From Acridotheres tristis (lineage: Eukaryota > Chordata > Aves > Passeriformes > Sturnidae): 64,000 nucleotides of DNA. Shown in pieces: positions 1-11,957 of this stretch. Made by a program: the position numbers and the translations under genes. Where the stretch lies: assembly GCA_037013685.1 (NCBI GenBank), contig CM072887.1, forward strand, positions 92,524,347-92,588,346. Direction: 5' to 3'. The notes under the pieces were generated by a model that made no database searches, was not told the DNA's origin, and saw nothing but the letters and a program-made list of their open reading frames with translations. Position 1 is the stretch's first letter, and each line of letters starts with the position of its first letter.

Positions 1-3000
1 AATGTGTATCTCTTAAAAATACCAATTACTTTGTGGGTAAGGAAGATGGGCTGTAGTGATCTCTTATCTTTCCTCCTGGGTTCTTCTCAATTCTTCTTCA
101 CAGGCCCCCTCCCTCCCTCTGCTCTTCCCCTCTGCATTTTTTTTTCTTATACAAAGCTCATCCCTCCTGCAGGGTGCACAGGTCTCTCCCTGCCACGTGG
201 ACCATGGCTGGCTCTGAACCCCTATGCCTGCTCCTCTCCTACTCTGTTCTTGCTGTGTGGTATTAGTCTTCTTCTCTCTGCTTTCCCTAAGGATGGATTT
301 TCCACAAAGCATTTTCAAATCTAGGCTGTTGGAGACAGCTGAATTCACACCTACAGACTGTTTTCAAACAATGCTTGGGATACATGGATGGACATCACAA
401 ACAGTCTGCTGTTATCCAAGTCTTTTTCTTCAGCAGTCTATTTAAAAGGATACTATGAATACTTGATTGGTCTTCTGCCCCAAAAAATGTATTTTAGAGA
501 TTGGATTCTCGCCAGTTGTGTTTTGGCTTTTTTTTTTTGGTTTTTTTTTTGTTTTTTTGTGGGTTTTTTTTTTGTGGGTTTTTTTTTTGTTTTGTTTTGG
601 TTTTGTTTTGTTTTTTGTTTTGTTTTGTTTTGTTTTCTTCAGGGTTTAATGCATTTTACTCTTCGTATTTCATCTCTTTAAACTTTGTGTTGCCCACTTA
701 CCATCAGCCTGGGTTGCATGAATATAGTTGCTGTAAACATGTGTCTCATTCCTTGGGAGGTACCACTCATATAACGATGAGTAGTAACACTCTATTAATA
801 CAGCAACACAGTATTAGTTGTCCCTTTTTAAAAGAAGCAAATAAATACCCCTTCTTCTCTGCTATTTATTGTTAATTACCTCTTTTGTTGACAATGTTAT
901 TCATATTTTATTATGCTGATTCCCTAGTGCTCTTTGCATCTCGTGGTTTTCACTGTGAAAATGCCTTGCACTCTTGCTTCCTTGTGCTCAGCCTTGCTAG
1001 AGGCTGTATGCCTTCACACTCCATCTTTTCTCTCTTCTAGAACATGATGTCTCTATGCATTTTTGTATTTTTATTTTCCTTCCTAAGATACTTGGAGAGC
1101 TGGAAGAATTAAAATGGGAAGTGTTATTTCTTTGGAAGGTACTAACAGTGACTTGTTTGTTCTGGAGGTAGTATTGTTGGTTGTTGAAACTGATAGTTCT
1201 GCCAGCTCTGGATGTCTGAGAATTTCTCCTCTTACCATATTTCCCCTTTGAGCTTTCCTACTTCTTGTTAATTTTTTTTTGTTCTTGAGAAAAATTTAGA
1301 TAAAACAGGTGATGTATTCTCTAGCTCATACCCTGTGTCCTAGCAGAGACTCTATCATGTTAAGTTCAGGACTTTGCAGCCTCATCCAAAAGTTTGAGAG
1401 CTGAGTGTTGAGGGGAAAGAAGGAGAGTTCTGAACAATATGTGTGAGCTGTTTCCATTTAAAACATTGCCAATGTTTCTCTTAGATGCAGAGAAATAAAA
1501 AAGCCAAAAGGGATGGAAGTAGTTGAATTTAATTTGAGAGAACTACACAAGTCTTAACTTTTCATTTTTGATGTCCTATCTACAATCCTCCTGTGTTAGA
1601 CAGCTAACTGAATTCGGAAGTTAAATAACTTGTTGCAGTCCACAGGAAGTAATAGTCTCATTTTGAATGATAATACGAGTTCCTGACTTTGTGTTCTACC
1701 CCAGCAAGTAAATCTGGCTATCTACAGCTCATTCTATTCCAACATAAAAATACTATTGAAGTACAGAGCAGTGGTCTTCATACTCTATTCTAGAAATGCT
1801 CTATCCTTGTCCTTTGTAGAATAGAAAGCATTGCCTGTAAAGTAAGTGGAAGCGCTAGTATGTAAATAAAGATATATAAAGAAATGTAAATAAGTAAATA
1901 ATCTAAAAAAATGCTGATCTGTCAAAACGAAGCTGATACATCTGGGTCCCCACATGACTAGAAATACATAACACTTTTGTGCTGGTTTTCTCACCTCTTT
2001 CTGATGCTGCTAGCAGAGTGAAGGAGGCCTTTGGCAATGCATAGGAGCCAGGATAATGAGTGACTTAGGTGTCTTGGGATATGTGCATGTGGGGTTCATA
2101 CAAACTCCTTAGCATTTACTTTAGTTGAAAAGGAAGGAATTGATAAATTTTATTTTTATAGCAGTAAGTGGCTGATGTAATAAAAATATGGACCAGAATG
2201 AATACTTGAGATTTTGTGAAACTGCTGCTTCAAAGACACCTTACACTTTTCTGTTTTAATTCTGGTTTTCTCCTGAAACTGGGGTTAAATATTTTTGGTC
2301 ATATGTAGTTGTTCTGGTTTTGTACTTGGAGTCATATGTAGGGGATAAAAAAAGGGTAACATTTTTCTCATTAAAACACAGAGTGAAGAAATTGAAAATT
2401 GCAGATTTCCTGAATTTTGTGTCCCCCTTCCTTTATCTTTGGCCTCTAAAGATCGTTTGGCCAGCAGTGATCTTACTTGCCACGTCTTGAAGAGAGCACT
2501 GACAGTAACAGGAGGGCCTGACAGTACTAACATAGCAGTTGAATTCAGAGATGGACAGAAATGCTTCCCTACTGAGTAACCTTCACAGGCATCTTTAGTG
2601 CTCTAGTTTTCTTCTGAAATCTACAGTTGTGCATGGAGGGGAAAGGAATGTGGAGGAAAGTCTTTCCTTGAGTTAAGGAAATGTAGAGCTTTTTAATGTG
2701 AAGGAGGAAAAATCCTGGGACATTCCTGTCCCATTCCTGCACAGACAATGCATAAACCATCATCTAGTAGAGTATTTAGAAACTCAATGCAGATGCAAAA
2801 AATTAAGACACTACCATTAAGTTAAAATCAAACTAATTGTACTAAATTTTTTATGATGTCAGGGTGTTTCTCCCTTTGTGGTATGAGGTTTTTGGTTCTG
2901 AAAGGGTTTGATTTTTCATAATTCTAAGTATAGAGTTGTATTTTAGTAGTGGTGTTCGCTTAGTTTTGTGTTGTAATCATGTTTTGTCAATTTTCTTTTA

Positions 3001-4789
3001 TTATGTGCCAAATAGAGTAAAAGCATTTGTGAATAGTCTAAAATGTGCCAGTGCTAATTGTCAAACTAAAACTGACTGTGGGCCTTTTTTATCTTTATCC
3101 TTCTTTTGAGAATAAAGACCAGTTTCTTCATGATGAAGTTTCATCTTCAGTGTCACATCTTGCAACAAAGGTAAAGATCTATTCTTTGGAAATGTAACAT
3201 TTAATATCATATATATTTCAGTCCATGTGTGTTAGAAAATTGCCAGTTTTTCATGGACAGCTGATTAAGGCACTGATGATTTTATAATTATGTATGATCC
3301 TTTGTCGTGGGGTTCTCATTGAAGCAATATTTGTGGTGCAGGATTAGTTGGAAAGCTCCCTTATTTCCTTTCATTAATGGGGAGGGGGAAGGTATCTTGT
3401 TTATTTTTTTTTCCTCCCAATGATGGCTATTAAAGCGCAAGATGAAAATAAGAAGCCACAGAAATAACTGAAGTCTAAAGAAGCACTAAATTCTAGCTGC
3501 AACTGGCAATAAAAACATGAAAAGTAGAAGAGTTTGGGGTTATTTATTCCATTATGTGTAGCTCCACTGTCTCTCTGACCACAAGAGGTTAAGGATTTTA
3601 TTTTGTATCTCTTTCAGGAAAGAGAAGTAGACATGCAAGTTAAATTTTTTTGCCTTGATATGTGTCCAAGAATCTTCTTTAATGTTCTTAAAATACATTA
3701 ATAGAAGATGAAAGAAGTGGAAATTATTATGATAAGCTAGAGCTTGTTTTGAAATTCCATAGGTATAAAGAAAACTATTTTAAAATAGGTTCATTAGTGT
3801 AATAGGATACTTTACATTAATATGTATAAACTGAACATCTGTCTCTGTTACTTCTTTTTGTTCTACTTCAGATGCAGCATGATTTTTCTTGAAAATAGAA
3901 GTCAGATTGTACTATACCTTTTTCTACCCTTTTGTAAAAATATATTCTTTTTTATGAAAACATAAATTACCATATATTTTAGGCCAGATGATAAATGTTT
4001 AAGGAGACAATCTTAAAACAAACCTATTTTCTATTGAAACGGTTTTTTGCCCCTTTCTTAGTCATTCAGAAAGGCTTGCCAAGTGTGTTCGGACTTAAAA
4101 AACCAGAAATGTCACCAGGTATACCCCTGAGCTGCAGTATTTTTGTGTTTTTAACTAAAACCCTCTTGTCTTAAAAATGTATTCTCAAAAAGCACTTTAT
4201 CCTTCTCATCTTCTCTTTCTAGAAACAGTTCTCTATTTTGTTTGGTTGTTCTCTTGTCTAAGAAGCTGTCAGTACAGTGATATTCTAGAAGTTCTGAAAT
4301 TTTAATATGTTAATAAAAGGCTGATGAATTGCATGTGTGGCCTTTCCAGTACACACATGTTGTGAATAAAACAGTCTCAGTGTTGAAACAATATGGTGAG
4401 GAGCAACAAAGTTCTTGAAGAGGAAGGTAGTGGATGAGTAGAGTGTGTGCTCCTTAGGGAGACAGCGTTCCTGGTCTTTAAAGCCTGATTTTTAAGACAG
4501 TGTTGATGCCCATTTGCAGAGGAAAGCCTTTGACCTGGGTTTGGAGGTCTAAAAGTGGGAGCTACTCCTAAAGGCTGCAGGTGGAACTTGGAAAATGGTC
4601 TTAGATCCTGCTCTTGCAGGAAGCTGCCTACTGAGCACTGAGGACAGGCTGATTGCAGTGCTGAATTTTTCCAGTTCTCTTACCACCGCTCTCTTGAAAG
4701 GCAGGTATAGATGGTTAAAAAGCCTTGTGACATCTCAAAGTGAGGAACCATGAATGCTGCAGTGGTGCTCTGCAAAATGCAGAAATCTG
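1..4789. other. TDRP intron 1, no gene seen
   Basis: AT-rich, T-richer on the + strand. Apart from the T/G tract at 522-642 I see no exon, repeat family or RNA gene. There is no CpG-rich segment that could hold the missing TDRP first exon. Confidence 0.7.
522..642. repeat. T/G-rich low-complexity tract
   Basis: Runs of T8-T11 separated by GGG or G, passing into (GTTTT)n. The open frames on the + strand that read as poly-Phe are artefacts of this tract. It lies in TDRP intron 1. Confidence 0.9.
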
Positions 4790-5235
4790 GATCCTGTGTT
4801 CACACTCTCCCAGATATCTGAATTAGAGAATAAGCCCTATAAGGAGTGACTGAGGGAGCTGGGGGTGTTTAGCTTGGAGGAAAGGAGGCTCAGGGGAGAC
4901 CTTTACAACTACTTGAATGAAGGTTGTAGTCAGGTGATGGTTGGCCTCTTCTCCCAATTAGCCAGCAACAAGACAAGAGGAAATGGCCTCAGACTTCACC
5001 AGGGGAAGTTCAAGTTGGACATCAAGAGGAATTTATTCACTGTATGTGTGGTTAAGCATTGAAATGGGCTGGCCAGAGAGGTGGTGGAGTCACCATTCCT
5101 GGAGGTGTTCAAGGAGCAATTGAATGTGACACTCAGTGCCATGGTCTGGTTAAGCACCTGGTGTTCATTCACAGGTTGGACTTGATCATCTCAGAGGTCT
5201 TTTTCAACCTAAATGATTCTATGTTTCAGTCTCAG
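4790..5235 (+). mobile_element. CR1 LINE, 3' end
   Basis: Matches the CR1 3' region as I know it: 'ggaggctcaggggagacctt', 'ggttgtagtcaggtgatggt', 'caagaggaaatggcctcaga', 'gtggtggagtcaccattcct' and the terminal 'ggttggacttgatcatctca', ending in 'aacctaaatgattctatg'. The element is 5'-truncated and inactive. It sits in TDRP intron 1, in the same orientation as the gene. Confidence 0.85.
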
Positions 5236-5319
5236 TCTTCAGGGATCTCACTGCCATGCTCAGCTTTTTAATTAAAAGTACAGTAAAAACTTTATCTGCA
5301 GTTGTTTCTAGGCCAGATT

Positions 5320-6295
5320 TTGAAAAGAGACAAAGTTTTGAGAAACAAAATATATCAAGAACCTTAATGCACACAAATCCATGGAACCTGATGAGATACA
5401 TTTGTAGGTCCTGAGGGAGCTGGTAGAAGTGGCTAAGCCACTATCCAGCATACTTGAGAAGTTATGGTAATCTGGTGGAGTTCCCACTGACTGGAAAATG
5501 GAAAACGGAAAACATGACACCCCATTCTCAAAAAAGGAAATAAAGAAGAACAGGGAACTGCAGACTGGTCAGTCTCATCGGTGTGCCAGGCAGGGTCATG
5601 AAGTCAGTCCTCCTGGAAACTATAATAAGGCTAATGAAAAATAAGGAGGGAATTGGTGACTGCCAACATGGCTTCACTAAGGGCAAATCATGCCTGACAA
5701 ATTTGATGACCTTCTATGACAGTGTTACAGCACTGATGAATGAGAGAAGAACAACTGTTGTCATCTCTGTGGACTTGTGTGAAGAATTTGCAGAATATCC
5801 ATGTCTTTAACTGGAGAGACGTGGATTTGACAGGTGGATTGTTCAGTAGATAAGAAGTGGGCTGGATGGTCACATGCAAAGAATTACAGAATTGCATTGG
5901 TGTCCAAGTGGAAACCAGTGACAAGTGACTGATAGATTGGGGTTGGGACCAGGCCTGTTTAACCATCATTGCTGGGGACATGGACAGTGGAATTGAGTTC
6001 ACCCTCCGCAAGTTTGTGGATGGCACCAAATGGTGTGATACTGCCAGCAAGCTGGAGAGAAGGGATGCCATCCAGAGGGACCTTGACAGGACAGAGGTGG
6101 GTCTGTGTAAACCTCATGAAGCTCAACAAGGCCAAGTGTTGAGTCCTGCAGCTGGGTCATGGCAGTCCCAGGTACAAGTACAGGGTGGGTGGAGAATGGA
6201 TTGGGAACAGCCCTGCTGAGGATTCGAGGGTGTTGGTACACAACGAGAACCATTGATCTGCACATCAGAGGCTGGCTGACTTGAGAAAATCCCCA
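5320..6295 (+). mobile_element. CR1 LINE, internal reverse-transcriptase region
   Basis: Decayed CR1 ORF2. Translations on the + strand include 'QHGFTKGKSCLTNLMTFYDS' (5583-5810 frame) and 'DSGIEFTLRKFVDGTKWCDT' with 'RRDAIQRDLDRTE' (5980-6219 frame), which are the CR1 reverse-transcriptase C-terminal motifs. The FADD-type catalytic site is degraded (FVDGTK). Stops and frame changes break it. Both ends are truncated. Confidence 0.85.
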
Positions 6296-8964
6296 CCACC
6301 ACCAATGCTTTAATAGCTGTAATACAAATTTGGAGGGGAGTTGGTTTTTGAATTTTGATTATCTTTCTTCTTGCTTGTTCTGAAGAGATTTCCTGTCATG
6401 TGGGAAGAAAGCTTCTTTAATTAAAAAGCTGATTGGTGTTTTTTTAAACTGTTAAACACTTAGTTGTAACTATTGAATTGTAAGGTACCTATATGGAAAA
6501 TTCTATCTCTAGCTTTTTTATTTTAGCTTCATTTTTTTTAAGGGAGGAGTGAGGGAAGCTGCATAAAAACAATTATTTCTTCTCAGTCAACATCAAGAGG
6601 AAAATCCGTTCTTTTTGTTTATATATATAAAAAAATTTCTGCAAGTGTTTTGTGAACTGCCTCTACTTAGCTGGAGAATTTTGATTCACCAGTTGTCAAT
6701 CCTCTGTGAAAACACTTGTGAAGGTCTGCTGAAACATGGTCCAAATATAAATTTATGGAAATCTCATTTCATACATGCTGAGCAGTGATTTTTTTTTTAG
6801 GGATTATCTGCTTAACTATGCAATGGTATTGAAAGTGCTGGTTCTCACTGCAGGTGTACAGCAAGAATGCCCTGTAATTGCTCATTTTGCTTGCTAAGAC
6901 TCTGTCATGTGGCTTGTTCTAGCCCACAGAGAGCGATTTCTGTGTTCCAGAGCCCTGCTGGCCTGGCAGTTGGGAAATAGAAGAGTCTAACAGGAATATC
7001 CTGAAAGTACCAGTACTCACTGCTAATGCAGTCAGGGTAAAGCTCAAACTTACCTGAATCTCTTGCTTTGTAAACTGCTTGTCTTGTACCTCTAACTCAG
7101 TGACTCAGATCTTGTACAGAATTCAATCAAGCCAAAGAATAATAACTTTTATATCTCTCCCATTATAAGATGTTAATTTGTATTAACCACTTCCATCAAA
7201 TGCACAAGTTTAGCTGTTTTCAGTTACATTTACACCATCTTCCTCTTTAGTACATATTCACCTGTACCTGCATACTTCTTTTGGGTGCAATAAACTTTTG
7301 AAATTTGCTTTTTGGACTGAACTAATTTAGTTTATACCCAGTTGTTAGTATTCCTGGTTCCCTTTTACCCTAATATTTCATGAAAGTTCTTGCCCTCTAG
7401 CAGAGCTCTGATTATCAACTGTTTACCTTTGACAGTAAAATTAAATGAAAAATCTTCATAGTGATGCTTTACTGTTTCCCAGTAGACTCTATGGTTGTTC
7501 ATTTATTAGGTTTTGTCTGTTTACCTATTATGGGAAGATAGGAGTCATGTAAACATCAGAATTTGTCGATGTGGTGAAAAATGGTGTTATTAAAGTAATT
7601 TTTGGTAATAATACCTATCGATTTTGTAGGAGACTTCCAATTTAAGGGGTCTTGACCCCTTATAAAATTCTGGGGAATTTTATAAAGTTAATTATCGGTA
7701 GACATTTGTTCCATGTTTTATCTAAAGAAAGAAAGAAAAATTGCAGTCAACGTGTACAATGTATATACAGTTAATTCACTTGAATCAATACAGGTAACAG
7801 CTGAAGTCTTACTATGAAGGTTGAGATTAGAGTGAAGCTTAGGGGTTTGGGTGGAGCCATCTTGCATGTACAAAGCTCTGATTATGGAAGAAAGCTGATA
7901 GATGACTGCAATTTTCTGGGAGTGCTTCAGATGTTATAATAGTTGCTGCTACAGAAAAGGTGCTGTTGTCCCTAAATTTCACATGCTTTATCTTTAATGA
8001 ATTGATTCTTAGCACTCACCTAAAAGAATGCAAAAAATGAGGGAGTGAGATATTTGCTGGCTTAAGTAGTTGAACCAGTTTTGCCCAGCATGAGACAGGT
8101 ACAAAGCCAAAGCATAAGGAAGGCAGTATCATTGAGCAAGCAGTGGACTGGGCTGACCCTTTTCAGCAGCAGGATCTGATAAACCAGAGCTGCCACCTTG
8201 TGATCCTCTCTCTGGGGATCTGTCTGACAGATGGGCACCCATACTGAAGCACTGGCAAAGCAGAGGGAAGAGGAGTGAGCAGGAGGAACAGCAGACAGCT
8301 TGACCAGGGATACAGATCACATCCTTTGCATGATGTTCTAGGAGGGACTGCTTGTACTCACAGTTTCTGAAGATACACTAATTAAATGGCAGCTTTCTCA
8401 TGGTGGGGAAAAAAAATACTTCTTAAGCTATAAGGAGCTAAAGGAAATGAATCTGTGCTCTGGGCTTGAGCTCTTAAGATGCCAGTTGGAACAGACCATG
8501 ATGGCTTTTCAGTAGTTTGCCAGGTGATGGATTGATATGTATGTTTAATTTCACTTTTTACTGATTCTTTTAGTTGATTGCACAGGGCATTGCTGCACAT
8601 GTTTTCACAACCTAAAGAGGAACATACAGGAAAAAATTCATTAATTACTGCTCTGATAGGTGTACTCTTTGATGCCATAGTCAAACTGCTATGAGACCAG
8701 TCTGTGTTTCTACTTCAGAGAATACTGAAATGGCATCTTGAGAAGTTTCTGCTTTGTTTCTCATTGACATTTTTGAAAAATAGTAGATTGCAGCATCCAA
8801 TGAGGTCCTCTAATTCTAATCTGATGTTACAGTTGTAGTCAGTAATAGTGCTCTCTTCCTTAATAGTGGTCTCCTTTTTTTTTAGCTGTCCCATTAGCAT
8901 TTCACTGATTTTTTTTTTTTTTTTTTTAACCTGGTTTTGAGTGTACACTGGTTCTGTCAGTCAA
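6296..8964. other. TDRP intron 1, no gene seen
   Basis: AT-rich unique-looking sequence between CR1 fragments. Only the overlapping inverted repeats at 7643-7685 and a T run at 8910-8927 stand out. Confidence 0.65.
7643..7685. repeat. Two overlapping inverted repeats
   Basis: First hairpin: TAAGGGGTC-TT-GACCCCTTA (7643-7662). Second: TTATAAAATTC (7660-7670), 4-nt spacer, GAATTTTATAA (7675-7685). They share the bases TTA, so only one can form fully at a time. In TDRP intron 1. Confidence 0.9.
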
Positions 8965-9545
8965 CTTGGATTTTCAAAGATCACCTACTCCAAGCTTGAG
9001 CCCAACCCATCAGGCAGAGAAAGAAGCAAGGTGGCAGGAGGCATGAACATGATATTCCTGAAAAACCTCAAGCACTAAAGGGAGGCATACCAGAGGTGGA
9101 AGCAGGGTCAAGTGACCTGAGAGGAGTATAGATACACTCTTTGGGTATGCAGGGATGTGGTTAGGAAGGAATAAACCCACCTAGGGTGAAATCTGCTGAG
9201 CAGCAAGAAAGGGTTCTGCTTGTACACCAGCAGCAGAGAGAGAGTGAAGATGGAGCCTGACTCTTCTCAGGGTGCTCAGTGAATGGGCAAGAGGCAATGA
9301 GTACAAACTGAAATGCAAAAAATATAATTTAAAAATAAGAAAAATGGTTTTCACCATGAGGGTGGTCAAGCTCTGGAACAGGTTTTTGGAGACGTTGTGG
9401 ATTCTCCAGCTGTGGAGATACTAAAAACCTGACTATCCGTGATCCTTAGCAATCTGCTGAGGGTGACCCTGCTTTGAGCAGTGGGGTTGGACTAGATGGT
9501 CTCCAGAGGTCCTTTCCAGCTGTAAATGCTAGGTAATTCTGTGAA
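8965..9545 (+). mobile_element. CR1 LINE fragment with internal deletion
   Basis: The left part (8965-9225) resembles mid ORF2 of CR1 ('aggtggaagcagggtcaagt', 'tgcagggatgtggttaggaa'). The right part (9240-9545) is the 3' end ('agatggagcctgactcttct', 'ggttggactagatggtctcc', 'gaggtcctttccagctgtaa'). The intervening ORF2 sequence is missing, so a large internal deletion lies near 9230. Confidence 0.8.
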
Positions 9546-11853
9546 TTCTGGATGTTGAATTATTTTTCCATAGGGAAAAGTAGTTTAAAGATTTGAGAAT
9601 ATAATCAGGTCAGTTGCATTTATAAACCTGCTAGAAAATTTTAGGAGTAGTACTTTTGTGTAGAGAGTTACATCATAAAAATGAAATACAGAGCTTCTGC
9701 TGGTAGATTAATGCTTTAAGACCATATCAGTACTGTGTTTTCATACTCTGCATAACTTTAATAGTTTTACATAAACACGTCTCCGGTGTGGTGAGGAGTC
9801 AGCTTACTGAAGTATCATCTTTACTTACTGACCTTTCCTTGCCATCGATTGCAAGGAAACTAATTTTTCTGGAATATGGGTCTTTCTCCAGGTGCTCTGT
9901 AAGATTGTAAGTGATTCCCAGCTGACTTAGATTCTGGCAATCTGTGACTGTGGCAACAGGAGACGGTGTTCAGGGAGAACATGGCTGGTGTCTAGGGCCT
10001 CTTCCTCTAACATCAAGAATTATTGTTTTGAGTTATTAGAAGATGCACCCCTTTAAATAGGAAGTATTAATTTATGGATCTCCTGTCTGAATTTGTCTAA
10101 TTCTTCTTGTGATGGTTCCCAGCACTTTTTGGCTATGCAGCTGTTGCCTGTCAAATGATGGTTCCAGGAAATGGTATCTTCAAGATCTTCCAGAGCTGTA
10201 CCTACCAGCTAATACAGCTGTAGCTGTTCCAGCTGCACTTGTCAGTTGGTTACAAGTGTTTTAAAAACTCTGAAAAGAAACATGGAAATGCAGCAGGCGC
10301 TTCTGAGGAATTTTGTTATTATGTGTCACTACATGCCAGCAGTAGTCAAAAAACAAGATTGTTGTCTTGAAAACAGTTCAGTCATTGCAAAAAACCTGGA
10401 AGTGTGTATTTGTATGTGTGTATGTATTTGACCTCCTCCTTCACTAAGGTTTAAATTCTGGAGTATGCTACCACTGAGAAGACAATCAAGGGGGAGCTGT
10501 TTGCTCCCAGTCGGTGGAATGAAAAGATGTTTCAGGAGATCAGTGCCAGTGCAGGCAGGTGTAGAGGAGGAGACTTTGGCGTGGTAGGCAGAGGTTCTGG
10601 TTTTACTCTTGCACTTCCTGGTTTCTTTCAGCTTAGATTGTTTAATATGTAGTAGGCTTTGTGCAATGAGTTGTATCACATATTGGCAAAATATGGTTTA
10701 CTTGGACATTGGTGTTCTTATGCAGATTATCCTGAGAGCGTTTCCTTCAGAAACCCCAAATAAGTAAATAGTGGAAGTGTATCTTAAATGTTTAGTGTAC
10801 ATTTCTCCTAAGGGCTAGTTGAAAGAAGAATAAATCAGTTGCAATCTGATTATTAGATTCTACCCAAATGCCATGGACATGAAAGTATGGAAGGAATGGT
10901 ACAATGTGTATGTAGATAGTGATTTACATACAGGTAGAAAGAGTGCAGAGCTTGTAAAGGTTTATCTGAAGACCTGCACATGCTATCTGCTTATCAATAA
11001 ATAAAAATTTTCTCATTGTTCACAGATATCTGTGAATCAGAATTGGACAAATGAAATGGAATTTTAAAACATCTAAAGTTAAAAAGTATGGAAAGCTTCT
11101 GGCTAGATATAGGTACTTGTTTGTTTGTTTGTTTGTTTGTAGGATTGCTTGGGTATCCAGACAGTGCAGCAAAGGTTGGGATTGCATTGGTGAACTATGT
11201 ATGATGTTCTAGATTAAAGAAGGTGTATGTACAGGTATATCCTTTTTGTTATATTGAGTGTGTTTGTATAAATGTTTCTCTCCAAGCATTTCATCAATGT
11301 TTTTCTTTAAAGGCACATATAAATTCAGTTAAGCCTGTTCTATCTTAAATTGCTATCTGAAAACTAGTAACAAGGTGGTTCTATTTTTTATAATCAGAAA
11401 TTCATTAGGTGGAAATGACTTGATGGAACATCATTTTTGAAAGAAGACAGCTTATCTATGAATTGCATCAACCAGTTTAAAGGGGAAAAGAGTTTATAAG
11501 TGCAGCTTGTAGCTGTGTTTTTGCCTCTGGTAGCAAAGGTTCCTTCCCAAAAAGGCCTAGCTTCCCTTCTTACTGTGATACATGAAAATGGAGCCGAGCT
11601 GTACTCAATGACATCACAAAGCCAAGGTCTTGCTCAGCAAAGGAAGAGCTCTTGCTGCAGTAACTGGACCAGCTCTTTTCCCAAGCACAGCCATCCTCTG
11701 CAGTGTGTGGAGTCCCTCACTGCCAGCAGCTCCACGTGCAGGAGACAGCAATGACATCCTGTCAGCCCCAGTGCCAGCCGTGGCTGTCCCACCTCCCACT
11801 CTGTGCCTGTGAGGCTGCCACTCACACTCATGGGCATTTGCTTCTCTGTGCAG
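9546..11853. other. TDRP intron 1, 3' part
   Basis: Nothing coding is recognised. The last 350 bp before the exon (11500-11850) are GC-richer, with short open frames that do not resemble TDRP. Confidence 0.65.
11117..11140. repeat. (TTGT)6 microsatellite
   Basis: Six uninterrupted TTGT units in TDRP intron 1. Confidence 0.95.
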
Positions 11854-11957
11854 GTTCAAGGTGCAACTTTCCGCGGTTGGAAGGAAGTGACGTCCATGTT
11901 CAATAAAGATGATGAGCAACAATTGCTAGCAGGATGCAAGTCTCCAAAATCCAAAGG
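11854..11957 (+). CDS. TDRP: TDRP internal coding exon
   Basis: 104 nt encoding VQGATFRGWKEVTSMFNKDD and onward to KSPKSK, plus two bases (GG) of a split glycine codon. The acceptor is 'cttctctgtgcag' immediately before 11854, with a good pyrimidine tract. The donor GTGAGT starts at 11958. The reading enters in phase 0 from the missing first exon. The region just upstream (11500-11850) also has open reading frames, but they show no TDRP similarity and no second acceptor is needed. Confidence 0.92.

Noticed and set aside
501..875. 124-codon frame rich in Phe
   Set aside because: Translation of the T/G low-complexity tract.
5583..6219. Open frames at 5583-5810 and 5980-6219 as host genes
   Set aside because: They are broken pieces of CR1 reverse transcriptase.
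11500..11754. 84-codon frame just upstream of the TDRP exon as an alternative first exon
   Set aside because: No similarity to the TDRP N terminus, and it has no donor joining in phase to the exon at 11854.
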